Assembly (NCBI GenBank): GCA_932521025.1
Contig: OW051472.1
Coordinates: 2,356,001 to 2,420,000, forward strand
Direction: 5' to 3'
From: Oscheius onirici
Lineage: Eukaryota; Nematoda; Chromadorea; Rhabditida; Rhabditidae
DNA: 64,000 nucleotides
How positions within the stretch are numbered: the first letter of the stretch is position 1; each line of letters begins with the position of its first letter. Positions 22,921-34,173 of this stretch are shown in pieces. The notes beneath the pieces were generated by a model that was not told the DNA's origin, ran no database searches, and worked only from the letters and a program-made list of their open reading frames with translations. The position numbers and the translations under genes were made by a program.

Positions 22921-24835
22921 TCAATGAGAAGGGGTATTCCTGAGAGCGGCGTGAATGTCAGCCATGTTGATCTTGTAGAGGAAGAGATGACGAAAAATGT
23001 TCGCAACAGACATCATGACAGTATCTCGGTCAACGGCTGTCATGACCATGTACTCACAGCTTTCGTCTGTCTCGAAAAAGGCCACAGATTTGAGATCTGG
23101 ACAGCTGATCGGCTTTGTTGGCATCTAAAAATAAATTTTTGTCTCGACCATTCTCACTTTTCCCTCAGGAGTTGTGCTCCGGCTCCTGGTAACCACGTAG
23201 ATCAGAACCATGCCTCTGATGTCGACTGTGGCGATCAGTTCCAGACCGTCTGCAGTGAGACAGGCACAGCTTCCGATGAGGGGGAAACCGGCATTCTCCA
23301 AAGGTCTCTCCTTCACTGCTGGTGGTCCTGCACGTCCTGAACAGATTTTTTATTAAATCTGTTATTTGATTAAAACAACAGACTCGACAGCTCACAGATG
23401 GCTTCGTTTTCCCGTTATTTTCATCTCTCACTAAACTCACCTACAATGGCCAAGTTGTCCATCATCGACCCCATGATTCCAGCAAAACGCACCCGACAGG
23501 GAAGCATCTGGACGCTGGGACTCTTGCTCTCGGACTGGTGCATCAGTTCAACTTTGTTTCCTCCCGACAGCGGGAGACTGACAAAGTAGCTGGATCCCAT
23601 CTGGGACAAGATCAGGTCCGCTGTCCTATAGGAAAAGATAGATTTGATTGGATACGGTAACTCACATCGAGAGCTGATTATATTCTCCGACAGCAAAGCC
23701 GGTAATCTGACAGGGAACTTCCCACTTGTTGATAGGATTCAAGCGCCTTTCTACTTCCGAGTAGCGATAGGTTCGGACTGAAATAGGATAGGCTGGATGT
23801 GTCCCGAAATAGAGTCAGAAAGTGGGAATATAGTGAGAGTCAGAAATTGTAAGATTCTAAAGAAAGAGTCAGAAAAGTCAAGAGTCAGGAGCATCAAACA
23901 GTAGAGGTTTAGGAATAGTGTCACTCAGTAGAGAATCAGGTCTAGTACAAGTCTTGGGAGAGAATCAGGACTCACCGACTCTGTCAGTCAAAATAATGAT
24001 CAGTTCCTGATGACCATCTCCATCCACATCCATAACATACGCAGATCGGACATTGGCCTGTTTTATGGTTCAGTACAATTTCCAATAAACTCTTACCTGA
24101 ATGAGCTGCTGGTAGTTGAGTTGGGGTCCATCTCCCTCTTTGAGTGGCGGAGTGAAGGTAGTCAAGGTTCCGTCAGCACTTACTGTGACTATCTCAGTTC
24201 TAAATATTTTGTTTCCCATTTTTTTCGGGCTATAAACTCACTTAAAAGCTCCTGTCAGATCGCCACAAGCTATGGCCTCAATCGGACTGTCGGGATGAAC
24301 CTTCTGTCGGAAAATCTTTCTACTTTCCTCCGTATGATTGACGTCAGCCGGGTAGAATAGAATCTAGAACTTTTTCAATCTTCTGGGTCAAAAATTTCAC
24401 GATTCGACAATTATTTTCATCCACAGACTCGGCAGTTCACACACAGCGCCGCTGTTCACGTATTCCCATACGCCACAACATCGACAGTTTACACGCGCGT
24501 TTTCCTGTTTTTGTTCAACTCACATCTCCCTCATTAGTTCCGACGATAAGCCACGGACGATGAGGTGCATTCGGAGTGACCAGGAGGGAACAGATAACTT
24601 CATTGGAATGTAGGGCCAAATACTCGTCAGGAACGATTTTTTGCCCGGTGGGCATGTAGCATGCGGTCGTCTCCTTTTCGCCTAAATTCTCATCATAAGG
24701 GTAGAACCCTTCAAATTTCTCGGTTAGCTCGTGACATGGCCTAGCCGATGCCATACCCGTATTAGCGTGTGTACCCTGAACTTGGTTGTAAGACTGCTGT
24801 GAAGATTGTAATTGGAATCTCTGTGAAAAAGACAT
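22921..24835 (-). CDS. ITFG2: ITFG2-like KICSTOR subunit
   Basis: Eight exons: 24524-24835, 24242-24363, 24097-24199, 23976-24057, 23666-23777, 23441-23625, 23158-23336, 22921-23124, all phases consistent, 432 residues (human ITFG2 has 447). Beta-propeller blades include RPWLIVGTNEGD near residue 95, IEAIACGDLTGAFKTEIVTV, the FG-GAP-like calcium-loop sequence MDVDGDGHQELIIILTDRV, and GLELIATVDIRGMVLIYV. In animals ITFG2 with KPTN, C12orf66 and SZT2 forms KICSTOR, which holds GATOR1 on lysosomes to restrain mTORC1. The assignment rests on motif order. The ATG is 95 nt downstream of the UTP23 stop, with a CCCAG site 7 nt before it that could be a trans-splice acceptor. The 24364-24523 intron holds two copies of the intronic motif. 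Confidence 0.85.
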
Positions 24836-24930
24836 GATATTTCTGGGATTTTGAACCCGAAAGTGCATAAAATTGGGAGAAAAGTAATTTTTCATAACAC
24901 ACAAAACAACAACAAACAAACGTATTATGT

Positions 24931-25959
24931 CTATGAACTAACAGCTGCCCCTGGCTGACTTTCAGCCAACTTCTGTCCTCCTTTTTTTCGCCGGCAGCGT
25001 TTTCCGGCAGCGGTACGAGATGCAGATGCTTGTGTTTGTGGCTGTTGAGACGGCTTCATGATCTTTTTGCGACAAGATAGCGGATTTTGACCCTGAAACA
25101 GTGGATGTGATGTGAGAAAAACCTTTTCAGTACAAATTAAGCGGTATTTACATAAAGAAAAAGCATAACAAGACCCTTACCTTCACCTTCCTTTTCTTTT
25201 TTTTTCCAGGCTCGACTTCTCCCAAAATCTCCTGTCTCAGCACGACAAGTCTGTCTAATTCAGCCTTTTCTCCACTGACGGCATCTTTTGCTTCTTGGCT
25301 TAGTTTGTCGAAGAGAATCGCATTGAAGGCGATGAAGAGAATCGGGACCGAGAACAGTTTTCTTAGCTTTTCTTTGAGAACATCGTCCTAAAACGTGTTT
25401 TGAATGACGACATGAAATATTTACCTGTGTTCCAATGATATATTTCGTGGCTCCGTCTTTTCTGGCCCGTTTGGCCAGCTTGATGAGGCATTCTCTGGCC
25501 GGAACTGGGTGTTTGTGAGGACATTCGTCGATGTGGAACTGCTTACAGACGACAGCTGCTCCGTGGACTGCGGAACCGATGGATTCTGGAAAAAAATTGT
25601 TAGTAAACTGCGCGTGAACTGCCGAGACTGTGGCCTGTAAAATAAATTCGCGGAAAACGACACCGGGTGTGAACTGTAGAGGTTATGACTTTAGGAAAAC
25701 CAACGTACCTAATTCTGCCAGAACACATCTAGTCGTGACAATTTCCGTCTCCGCGTCCAGATATTTTGGAATCTGTTCTCTCAGGTTGATCTGGTTTTGG
25801 AGAGCAGCATTGCAGAAGGACCCGTCGACAAGAATTCTGAATATTTTTAGATATTTTAACAAGAAAAATAGGCAAAAACCTGTAGGGAGCATGGATTTTG
25901 TAGTTGTGCTTGAAGTGAATGAGCACCTTGTAAGCCGTCTTTCCACGTCTGGCCTTCAT
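24931..25959 (-). CDS. UTP23: UTP23 rRNA-processing factor
   Basis: Exons: 25880-25959, 25709-25836, about 25436-25586, about 25179-25387 and 24931-about 25093. This is the small-subunit processome factor that binds snR30/U17 and pre-18S rRNA in the nucleolus. The PIN-like fold shows YRILVDGSFCNAALQNQI, LREQIPKYLDAETEIVTTRC and VLAELE. A CCHC-type zinc module follows (CKQFHIDECPHKHPVPAREC), then GTQDDVLKEKLRK, SVPILFIAFNAILFDKLS and the near-invariant KGQNPLSCRKK near the C-terminus, matching GPNPLSC in human UTP23. A basic tail closes it. The start ATG overlaps the stop of the gene upstream (ATGA). Confidence 0.93.
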
Positions 25960-26418
25960 TTTGCTTTACGCTGCTAAAAATAGGTTGTAGTATTGAAATT
26001 CCGCTAAAAATCACCTTTTCTTTGAAGCAAGCAATTAATTTATCGAATTCCTTCCCGCAAGCGTCTTTGGTGATTCGCTCGGCTTGGCTGGAGACGCAGG
26101 TTCCGTAAGAGAGGGCCTGAAAATGGTTTTTACACAGAAAAATACCAATGTTTTGAATAGAATAGTGAGAAAAAAACAGGGCAAATTGTTCGGAAGAAGA
26201 TTTTTCGATTTCAGAGAGAAGGAAAACGACGCCGGGTTTGAATTGTCGGTGTTGTGGCCTGGCAAAATACGCGGAAAACGAACAAACTTGCGATATATCG
26301 ACTAGGTTTTTTTAGTCGAAAAAAACAAGTAGAAAGCAAGCAAAAAGCAAGAATTTACCTCAGGAGTGCACTGACTGATGTATCCGGCAAATTTTAAGAG
26401 ACGTCTCTCGTTTGGCAT
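25956..26418 (-). CDS. NDUFAF8: NDUFAF8-like complex I assembly factor
   Basis: Three exons, 26359-26418, 26015-26116 and 25956-25973, 59 residues. The twin-cysteine pattern reads FAGYISQCTPEALSYGTC, then AERITKDACGKEFDKLIACF, matching the family's C-x9-C type spacing and the KD-C-x3-F-x5-CF end of NDUFAF8. NDUFAF8 works with NDUFAF5 in early complex I assembly in mitochondria. The last exon is only QRKAK and stop. Its TGA is embedded in the ATG of UTP23. The acceptor for this exon (TATTTTTAG, ending at 25974) lies 14 nt upstream of the UTP23 ATG and could equally serve as a trans-splice site. Its own start follows the PEX3 stop by 129 nt. Confidence 0.85.
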
Positions 26419-26514
26419 CAGCCTAGACTATTTTTTGTGTATTCTCTCCACGTACAAGTAGATATTTTTTTAGAAGAAACTGATGAAAACAAATAAACAA
26501 TCGAATAAATACAT

Positions 26515-26520
26515 TTTATT
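26515..26520 (-). terminator. AATAAA poly(A) signal of PEX3
   Basis: AATAAA on the minus strand, 28 nt after the PEX3 TAG and about 100 nt before the next ATG. This spacing matches nematode operon junctions. Confidence 0.6.
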
Positions 26521-26547
26521 TGGAATATGACAAAAGATGGAAGAAGA

Positions 26548-28101
26548 CTAGTCGAGCATTTTGAAGACCCGACTGGCGTAGCTGTGCACGTCGGAACAGC
26601 AGAGACTGTTCTGCAACGGGCTGTCGAAAGAATTCGAGCTGACCAGCTCGAAACTGTCGGCGAAACTCGGCAGAATTGTGGCAAAGGCTGATGGATTGTC
26701 TGACAGTTTCTAAAAAAAAAGATTTTATATGAGAAAAAGGCAAAGACTTACATGACAAGCCGCTGCAAAGTAGAAGTCTACCAGAGAGGAGAGTGTGTCC
26801 TGACACCAGGTGCTCTCGACTGCGGCTATCAGTCTTTTGAGCAGACGGTAGATTCCGTCTCCCTGATCCATGTCCTCTGTCTTGGTCAGAGGAGCCACCA
26901 TCTCGACCATGTTTTTTGGAAAACTTGCCTCAATCCTCCTCTCGATCCGCTGCAGAAGCTGTCGCATCGTCTTCTTGTCCACTCGCTCTTTGAGACTGAC
27001 GCTCGCCAGCTCTTCGTCAACGGCCTCTTCTACGACGTCGAAGAGGAAGCAGATTCCTGTAAAGTTTTGAACAAAAGAGACGGAAAACGACGCGACGTGT
27101 GAACTATCGAGACTGTGAGCCCGAGTTTTCTTCCCTTCTCATGTCTCTCGCAAAAAAAAACTGACTAACCTTTGGTCGTGAAGAACTGGATGCACTGGAG
27201 GAAGATTTGTCGACTGTTGTTGTCCACCGTCATCGCACTGGCCGGAATAGGTGGCGTCTCTCCGTAGAGGAGTCGAGAAATGGACTCTGGGAACCTGAAA
27301 TCTCCGTTTTCGAACAAAACAGGAAATTTAACACAAGAAAAGGAAAAAAACTCACCATGAGCTATTGCTCGTCTGTGTTCTCTCAAACTGTAGACATATT
27401 TCAGCAGCCAGAATGCTGATCTGTGCCTTTAGAGTGACAGTCAGGATGGAATAGGCATACGCCTGACTGACTAGCCGACTGAACGTCGTTTTCTAAACAA
27501 TTCTTCTTCCCTTTTTATCATCATTTGCACTCACCTTGACCCGTTCCCAAGTCTCCAGCTTCTCAGACGAGTCCAGCTGTTCGTTTTGAAGCTTTCTGAC
27601 CAGACTGTCCACGTCGAAACGAGCCTAATTTGAGTGCTCAGAAAAACACGAGAAAAAAGGGAAAACCGCTTAAAAAAACCAACTTGAAGAAGCTGTTTAA
27701 TGGAGGGAACGAGGTCGATGATCGACTGGTCACAACTCCTGTGATTTGTGTCAAAAACGTAGTGTTTACGAGCCTGAAAATCAAAGAACTGCAGTGGATA
27801 ACAACGGTGCGTGTAAACTGTCAAGTCTGCAGCACGACAAAATAGCCGGAAAACGATGTGGCGTGTGAACCGTCTAGTCTTGTGGCATTAGTGATTTAGT
27901 GAAAAAGAGTGAACTGCCAAGACTGTTGCTCGAAAAACCAACCTGTGCCTTCAACATATCGGTCTCCGCTACCGGCTGGGCCCACATGTTCTTGTCCTTT
28001 TCGTTTCCCTGAAGGGCATAGGCCACAGCTCCACCGATCACGACACTTCCAGCAATGATTTTTCCCTTGTGTCGCTTGACAAATTCCCATGTCGCGTTCA
28101 T
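26548..28101 (-). CDS. PEX3: PEX3 peroxisomal biogenesis factor
   Basis: Seven exons: 27943-28101, 27684-27773, 27535-27624, 27356-27492, 27170-27294, 26752-27056, 26548-26709. These give 355 residues (human 373). The N-terminus FVKRHKGKIIAGSVVIGGAV is a basic-flanked membrane anchor. Next come ARKHYVFDTNHRSCDQSIID (human ARRQYHFESNQRTCN), the segment LVSQAYAYSILTVTLKAQIS, and a Phe/Tyr-rich helical domain to CCSDVHSYASRVFKMLD. PEX3 docks PEX19 at the peroxisomal or ER membrane to insert membrane proteins. It lies 375 nt downstream of eIF4E and 129 nt upstream of the NDUFAF8-like gene on the same strand. Confidence 0.92.
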
Positions 28102-28476
28102 TTTGGGACTGTTGTGAAAAAAGTGAGGGGACGAATTAAAAGCTAAGAGACTGTCGTGTTGCGGAATCGATAAGATTGCGTCCCCTAACCCGTGTTATCA
28201 CACCCGAGGAATGAGTGTTCAGGTCGCGCGGACCCCCGAGAAGGAAGAAGGGTTTTGGCGAGATGGTTACTTCATCTAAAGAAAATATTAACAACGTGAG
28301 GAGAACCAAAAAGAGGACGGAAGTTTGCACGTAGGAAAGAATCAAATCAACAGGAAAAAATAGCTAGGAGAGAGGGGACCCGAGAGCCTACGGATAAAAT
28401 TTGTCAACAATTACAGCCGTTCGTTCGCAAATCGAGGGAAGGTGAAAGAAGAGCACCAAAATTAGATGGAGAGAAG

Positions 28477-29358
28477 TTACTGTTGAGGGGGAGGACTCGG
28501 CTGCTGGGGCTGATCTTGCGGTCCGTCCGGTCGTTCCATCTTCTCGACGGCGTTGATATGGAGACGAGCCTTGACGACGCTGCCGCTCTTCTTCTGACAG
28601 CTGTCGTGATCCTCGTATCTGAGCGTATCGAAGACGGGATTGGGCAAATTGGGAGGAATGTTGGCAGAAAGCAGCTTTTGTCGGAGAACGTTTCTGGAAG
28701 GATAGGAGTTAGACGCGTTAGCAACACATGGACGAACCCAATTCTGAGGTTTCCTTCGTCCGAGGTGAAATCTCTGGTCCAGACAGAGATTTTGCTGCCC
28801 TTGGTACGGACGTTACAGACGAGGCCGCAGATGAGCTCCTGATCCTGGCCGAACTGCTCACCGATCATGGCGATGAGCGTCTCGAGCCAGATGAGGTCCA
28901 TCAGCTCCTGGGGACGGCCTTTCTCGATCTAAACTTAAAATTACACAAGAAACGAGTAAGGGCTTACATTGATGAGCCAACGGCCTCCCTTGGCATTTTC
29001 GGGGACCTCCCACATGGGCTGGATGCCCTCCTTGAAGACGTTGTAGTCGCAGGTCGTGGCCAGGCCGCTTGGCGGGCGAATGTTGTTGTAGAGGGCCCAG
29101 AATTCCTCGACGGTCGAGAAGGTGCAGATAGATTTGAGTCTGTCCTCCCAGCTCAGCGTTCTCTGGTCATTCAGGTACCAGAACGTCCATCTCTGCTTTA
29201 GGGGATGAAGGCGGCGCTCCTGAAAACATATGTTTAGTTGATTGATTTGAAATATTGAAAATATCGCAAGGAAAGGAACTTACCACCGTATCGGGGATGG
29301 TATCAATCTTTTCCTCGACCTGCTGATCTACAGGGATTTGTTGTTCAACTTCGGTCAT
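28477..29358 (-). CDS. eIF4E: Eukaryotic translation initiation factor 4E
   Basis: Exons 29284-29358, 28968-29219, 28738-28928 and 28477-28693, 244 residues. It is the mRNA cap-binding protein. Visible features include HPLKQRWTFWYLNDQRTLSW (cap-stacking Trp and the eIF4G-binding surface), FWALYNNIRPPSGL, the second cap Trp in GIQPMWEVPENAKGGRWLI, and a WLETLIAMIGEQF helix. The basic phosphate-contact residues follow, then a C-terminal Pro/Gln-rich tail. The N-terminal 25 residues are acidic and variable. No AATAAA was seen within 60 nt of the stop, so it may share transcription with PEX3. Confidence 0.96.
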
Positions 29359-29399
29359 TTTTAGAGCTGGAATAACGATCGTAAGTAAGACTATAAAAA

Positions 29400-30830
29400 G
29401 AACAGAGCACACAATAGAGGACGCGAGTAAAAAGATGTCGAGAGGGTAAAACTGGGGAGGAAATCAATCTGGTACGAGTTAGAGGCGCTCAGGCAAATTT
29501 GTAGATGAAAAACGAGGTCAGAATAAGATTTAACAATTAATCGGTAGCGTTGAAGCTTAGAAAGAGGTAAACCGTGAAGTTGATTTGGCTACAACGTAAC
29601 TGCTTATGTAAAATGCACCAAGTTGGATTTCCAAGAAGTAGGAACCTTTTGGCATCAAGAAAATAAAATACAGAGGTCATTACAGCAGAAAATGGGTCAT
29701 TGAAATGGTAAACGGTCAAGAAGTAGAGCTAGGTACATTAGCAATGTAAAGGCCAAAATAAAATTGTCCTGCATGGATTCACAGATCAGAATAACATGGC
29801 TTCATATGATGAAATCGTATACAGAGCTCGAGAGCTGACTCTTTTCTTCCAAAACAACAAGAAAACGATCATAGACATAAAATAATGCAATGAGGGAAAA
29901 ACTGGTTCTGGGGCAAGTACGATTTATGTGAAGTCATTGAAGTTGTGGAATTTGCTAGGAATTATCGAAAGGACGGGTTTTGGCGAAAAAAAATGAGGAA
30001 CATAGCAAGAAAACGTGTATGTCTGGAAAGACAACAAAGAAGGCATTTCACTGCGGACTACTACCGTTTCCGGCATTTTCAAGTCAACCAAAGTATTCTA
30101 AATCAGTAACCAACAAAATTTATCTTCGAAATTAGGAAAACAGGGGAAAGAAAAAATGAAAGCCTTGGAAAGAAATGAGAAACTGATGGTCAAATTCCGC
30201 GGGAAAACGAAGTGGCGAGATCCGGGTCCCGTCACTATTTCACCTTACGGTAATCCTAGCTTGGCCGGTGGCGCGGTTTCAAATGATGACTTCAGTTTTG
30301 TTCCGCTGGGTTATTTATTCTCGCTCATTGCTTATTTTAGCAGTTTTCGGTGTTATTTTTTCGGTAGAAAGGGGCAGCACAAAACATGTTCCGATGTCTG
30401 GCTATAGGTTAGTGCAGAAAATTGTAAGAATCTTGTGTAAAGATGATATCTAGGGTCTTGAGCAAGTTTCGCTTCTTTCCGTCTGTTTTTTTCCAGGTTT
30501 TCTTGTAAATTTGAAAAAGAAACTTTTATACAAAGGGCCTGGAAGGAAAGTCCTTCTCCAAAATTGCGAGTATTTTGTCAGAAAGCGTCTGCTGTTGTTT
30601 TCTGCCTGTCACTTCCCTCTAGGGTGGTTATGTTCCGTTTTGCTTGCTTTACCCACAACAAAAGTTTGCTTAAGCGTTTGGCTGTGTATTTTCAGTAAAA
30701 AGTCACAAAATCCAATGAAGAAGTTGTCAAATTTGTCGTGACAACAAAATTGAGACACCTGTCCTTTTTTCATTATCTACGCCCTTTTCTTGCTTCCATG
30801 TTCACTTTTATCAATCTCTCACGTTTAGAG
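29400..30830. other. Intergenic region between eIF4E and PSMA1
   Basis: It serves as the shared upstream region of two divergent housekeeping genes. Small open frames (for example 30156-30407 and 30511-30741) have no family match or splice context, so I do not call them. No tRNA or long repeat was noticed. Confidence 0.6.
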
Positions 30831-30831
30831 G

Positions 30832-31843
30832 ATGTTCCGCAACCAATACGACAGCGATGTGACGGTCTGGAGTCCTCAGGGCCGTCTCCACCAGATCGAC
30901 TACGCCGTCGAGGCCATGAAGCAGGGTAGTGCTACCGTAGGAATTAAGAGTGGCAGCCATGCCGTCATCGTCGCTCTTATGGTTCGTTTCTATCCACTTT
31001 TCATTCAACAAAACTTCTTCAGCGTGCACAGAACGAGCTCTGTTCGCATCAGAAGAAAATCTACGAGATTGACAGCCACGCCGGTGTCAGTATTGCCGGT
31101 CTTCTGTCCGACGGGCGCATTTTGGCTCGATTCCTCCAGACCGAGTGCTCGTCCTGGCGATGGGACTACAGCGATCCGATTCCGATCACAGCTCTAGCCG
31201 ACAGCATCCAGCTTAGTAAGTTTTTTAGTCACTTTGCAACAGCCACAGTGTACACACCGCTGCCTTTTGTCTTGTCATTTTTTATCGGCTTCTTATTAAT
31301 TTTCTCAACTTTCAGAGCTCCAGGCCAATACACAATACTACGGCCGCCGTCCTTTCGGAGTGGGACTTCTCGTTGCGGGTTATGACGTAAGTTGTTACCG
31401 TTTTTATCCTTCGAAACTCAAAATCTTCAGAGAGACGGACCTCACATCGTGCAGACCGACCCAAGTGCCGAGGTCATCGAGATGAAGGCTGCCTCGATCG
31501 GCGCTCGTAGCCAAAGCGCCCGTACCTATCTCGAGAGAAATGCCGACAAATATGCCGGCTCCAGCGTCGATGAGCTCATTCGTCACGCTCTGATTGCTCT
31601 TCGAGACACGCTGCCGGCCGAAGAGAATCTACTGAAGGAGAACACCAGCATCGCCGTCGTCGGCAAGGGACAGCCGTTCAAGATTCTCTCGGAAGCCGAG
31701 AACCAGATCCATCTGGACGGTATCGGCAACATTGCCAGGACTACCGCCCAGCCTGATGTAAGTTCTTGACGTTTTTTCCTTAAACTTTTCATAATTTTCA
31801 GCCCAACGCCGGAGGACAGCCCCAGGAACCGATGCAGCTCTAA
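30832..31843 (+). CDS. PSMA1: 20S proteasome subunit alpha type-1
   Basis: Exons 30832-30981, 31023-31215, 31316-31386, 31431-31757, 31802-31843; 260 residues (human 263). The proteasome alpha signature opens the protein: [20 protein letters not shown], then [20 protein letters not shown]. Further conserved pieces are [38 protein letters not shown], and [16 protein letters not shown]. The subunit sits in the outer alpha ring of the 20S core and is not catalytic. Introns are 41-100 nt. Codon use is strongly biased to C-ending codons, as expected for an abundant protein. Confidence 0.97.
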
Positions 31844-32056
31844 AACCAACACCCCCGTGAATTAAAGCCCGTTATTATTTATCCTCTTTCCCTCCTAAAT
31901 GAATGTATTTTACTTTTGTGAAGACGATAGGGGGAGGAGGAAACAGACAGGCGCTAGAAACACAGCTGTGGCAGATAAGATCTCTGTGCCCTTGCCATCT
32001 TCTCGTTTACAGCACAGAAACGGTCGCAGTTTCTCGTTTTCAAGCCTTCGAGTGGA

Positions 32057-33214
32057 ATGAACGCACTCCCGCCTGAGCTAGTCTGTCATATTGGAAGTTT
32101 TTGTGATTTTTCTACTCTCATTCGACTGCAAGCTGTAAGTTGTCAAAGAAATTTTGTTACATTTTGAAAATTTGCTGTCAATGCTTGTGGTCTGTCAGAA
32201 TAGGCGTAAAACAACGTGAACTGTCAAGGCTGGCTTCCTTTTCGACGAAGCTGAAGCTTTTTTACAGGTTAATCATCGCTGGAACGCCGTTTCCCGCTAT
32301 GTTCTCTCCCACTGGCTAACTCTTGCCCTACAGAAAGATGTGGATTTTCTGTTCCGATCAGAAAACAAAAGAGTCGAAGATCTGGTCAATTTTCTGTATG
32401 AAAACACGCCGAATGTTCGAAAACTGGCTGTGAGCAGTCAGAATATTCGACTCTCTTGTAGTGATTTTATTTTGGTGAGTCCGAAAGAGTATGGCCAAAA
32501 AGTTTAGATTGCCCGTTCACTTCCAAATTTGGAGGTTCTGGAAATTGAACAGAACGAAAAGGAGACGGTCAGCTACGACTCTCTGTATTCTCTGTGCTTC
32601 TTCAAAAATCTAAAGTTTTTGAGCTTGAAAGGATGGAATCTGTTCAATTTGACTGGAAGAGGTACTTTTTCGAAGTCCACAGACTCGACAGATCACACGC
32701 CGCGTTATTTTTCAAAGTTTCAGGCTCCTCCTACCGAACGACCCTCCCCTACAGCCACTTTTTACAACTGGAATCCCTCCGACTACACAATACCGCTACA
32801 GTATTCGACTTCCTCCAGAACATTCGGTCCTATACTGGCCGGATGAACCGCTTAAAATCTCTGGAACTGATCTTCACTGAACATTCTAACCAGCCAGTTG
32901 CTCTCCTCAGACAGTTTCTGCACGACCACGACCACTTGACTACGGTAATTTTGGAAAATTTGAGGTTCCAAGAACAGACGGATGTTGAGCTGTTTCTCAG
33001 GTTGTTCTGGAAAGTTCCTAGATTATGACTCTTTCAGAATATTTGTCCAGATGACCGGTCTCAAGGAGCTACGATTGAGCAGCTTTGAATTTCCCATGTC
33101 TCTGGATCCTGAAGTGATCTCTTCTTTTGTGTAAGTAACTGAAAGTAGAGGCTAAACATTAGTGATTTCAGCACGGTGATGAAGAAAAACGACATCTTTC
33201 TACTGGTTGAATAA
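32057..33214 (+). CDS. F-box protein with leucine-rich C-terminal region
   Basis: Exons 32057-32134, 32268-32474, 32508-32661, 32724-33000, 33038-33130, 33172-33214; 283 residues with consistent phases. The N-terminal F-box is split by intron 1: MNALPPELVCHIGSFCDFST, LIRLQA / VNHRWNAVSRYVLSHW. The rest has repeated leucine motifs (LPNLEVLEIEQN, LKFLSLKGWNL, FLQLESLRLHNTA, NRLKSLELIFTEH, LKELRLSSFEF), suggesting irregular leucine-rich repeats for substrate recognition by an SCF ubiquitin ligase. Intron 3 (32662-32723) carries a copy of the intronic motif. The specific substrate cannot be inferred. Confidence 0.87.
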
Positions 33215-33327
33215 AGATCTCCGAATAAAGATGTTTTGTACTGAAGAGCTCGTGCAATTTTGAGATCTGTAAACTCGGAAGAAAAACATTGTCTTCTCCA
33301 ACTTTGGAAACTAGTCCTCATTTAATT

Positions 33328-33864
33328 TTAATCATTTTCATCAATCTCGGCCTGGTAGTCGTCGTCGTCCCTTTGGGTGAAGGCGAAAGAATGGGCAGAT
33401 GTCGAAGCGGAGACAGAAATCTTACGGGGAGGGTTGCACAAATAGCTCTGCAGACGAAGGACACGGAGAAATCTTCGGCTGACCAGCCCCATCTATCCGT
33501 TCCGATAAAGTGTTGTCTAGGAGGTGTGACTGCTTTTTTCTGATCGGGAGGAGAAGTTAGTGATTGGCTGACAGTCGGCGTGGGAGTTGTTGCTGTCGCT
33601 GCTTCGTCTGGTCTTCTGAAGACCAACCACACAGCGAGTTACCGTTGCTACTGTTTGTGGCGCTGTAGACTCCACTGGTGCTGAGAAGGGCCGTATTGGT
33701 AGTCGAGGGGTCGTCACAAGTACACGTTGTCGTCTTTTTCTCGCCACAGCAGGTCATCGGAGCGTTGCCGGCTTGTAGAGCACACTGGAATCCTGGTCGG
33801 AAAGTGTCTACCGGCTTGACATCTCTGGATTCTTCTAGAACACAGCCGTCACCAGGAAAGATGG
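33328..33864 (-). CDS. Unrecognised gene, 3' exons (Cys/Ser/Thr-rich, acidic tail)
   Basis: Three exons in consistent phase: 33643-33864, 33426-33516 and 33328-33370. The first has FRPGFQCALQAGNAPMTCCG, EKKTTTCTCDDPSTTN and a Ser/Thr-rich stretch. The second is NTLSERIDGAGQPKISPCPS. The last ends DDDDYQAEIDEND. The 5' end is missing because no ATG was found in frame upstream of the probable acceptor at 33865. The composition suggests a disordered or extracellular protein. No family was recognised. Other open frames across the region are incompatible with these junctions. Confidence 0.45.
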
Positions 33865-33913
33865 CTACCAACCGCACACGGAAGTGAAGAATATCAAAGA
33901 AATATTGAAGTCC

Positions 33914-34087
33914 TCATTTATTTATTCGCTTTATCAAGTCTTCGACGAGAGCGGCTCTTCGGACAGTCAAAGTCGGATCCAATTCCTGTGACAGAAGTAG
34001 GCTGACGATGACGGTCTTGTTCTCGGAGAATACAACTGAACTGCAGCAAATACAACTAGTCCTCAGCCAAGCTCCAGTTCTTTTCAT
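33914..34087 (-). CDS. Small ORF or terminal exon (57 residues)
   Basis: ATG to TGA reads MKRTGAWLRTSCICCSS, then a hydrophobic VVFSENKTVIVSLLLSQ and ALVEDLIKRINK. The last codons overlap AATAAATAAATGA, so the poly(A) signal would sit on the stop. It could be the last exon of a gene whose 5' part was displaced by the repeats at 34.1-35.5 kb. Not recognised. Confidence 0.3.
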   Translation of the reverse strand: MKRTGAWLRTSCICCSSVVFSENKTVIVSLLLSQELDPTLTVRRAALVEDLIKRINK

Positions 34088-34173
34088 TTTCTGCCAAAAG
34101 TGGCTTTGTGAACCACTGTAAGTTCTATTTAGAGCTAGATCTGTCCTTTCAGGGTATTCTCTATAGGTATTTC

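Noticed and set aside
28483..29201. Plus-strand ORFs of 119 and 157 codons
   Set aside because: Antisense to the eIF4E exons, whose minus-strand reading gives a complete recognised protein.
30156..30929. Small plus-strand ORFs upstream of PSMA1
   Set aside because: No family match, no splice-supported extension, and the last one overlaps the PSMA1 start in another frame.
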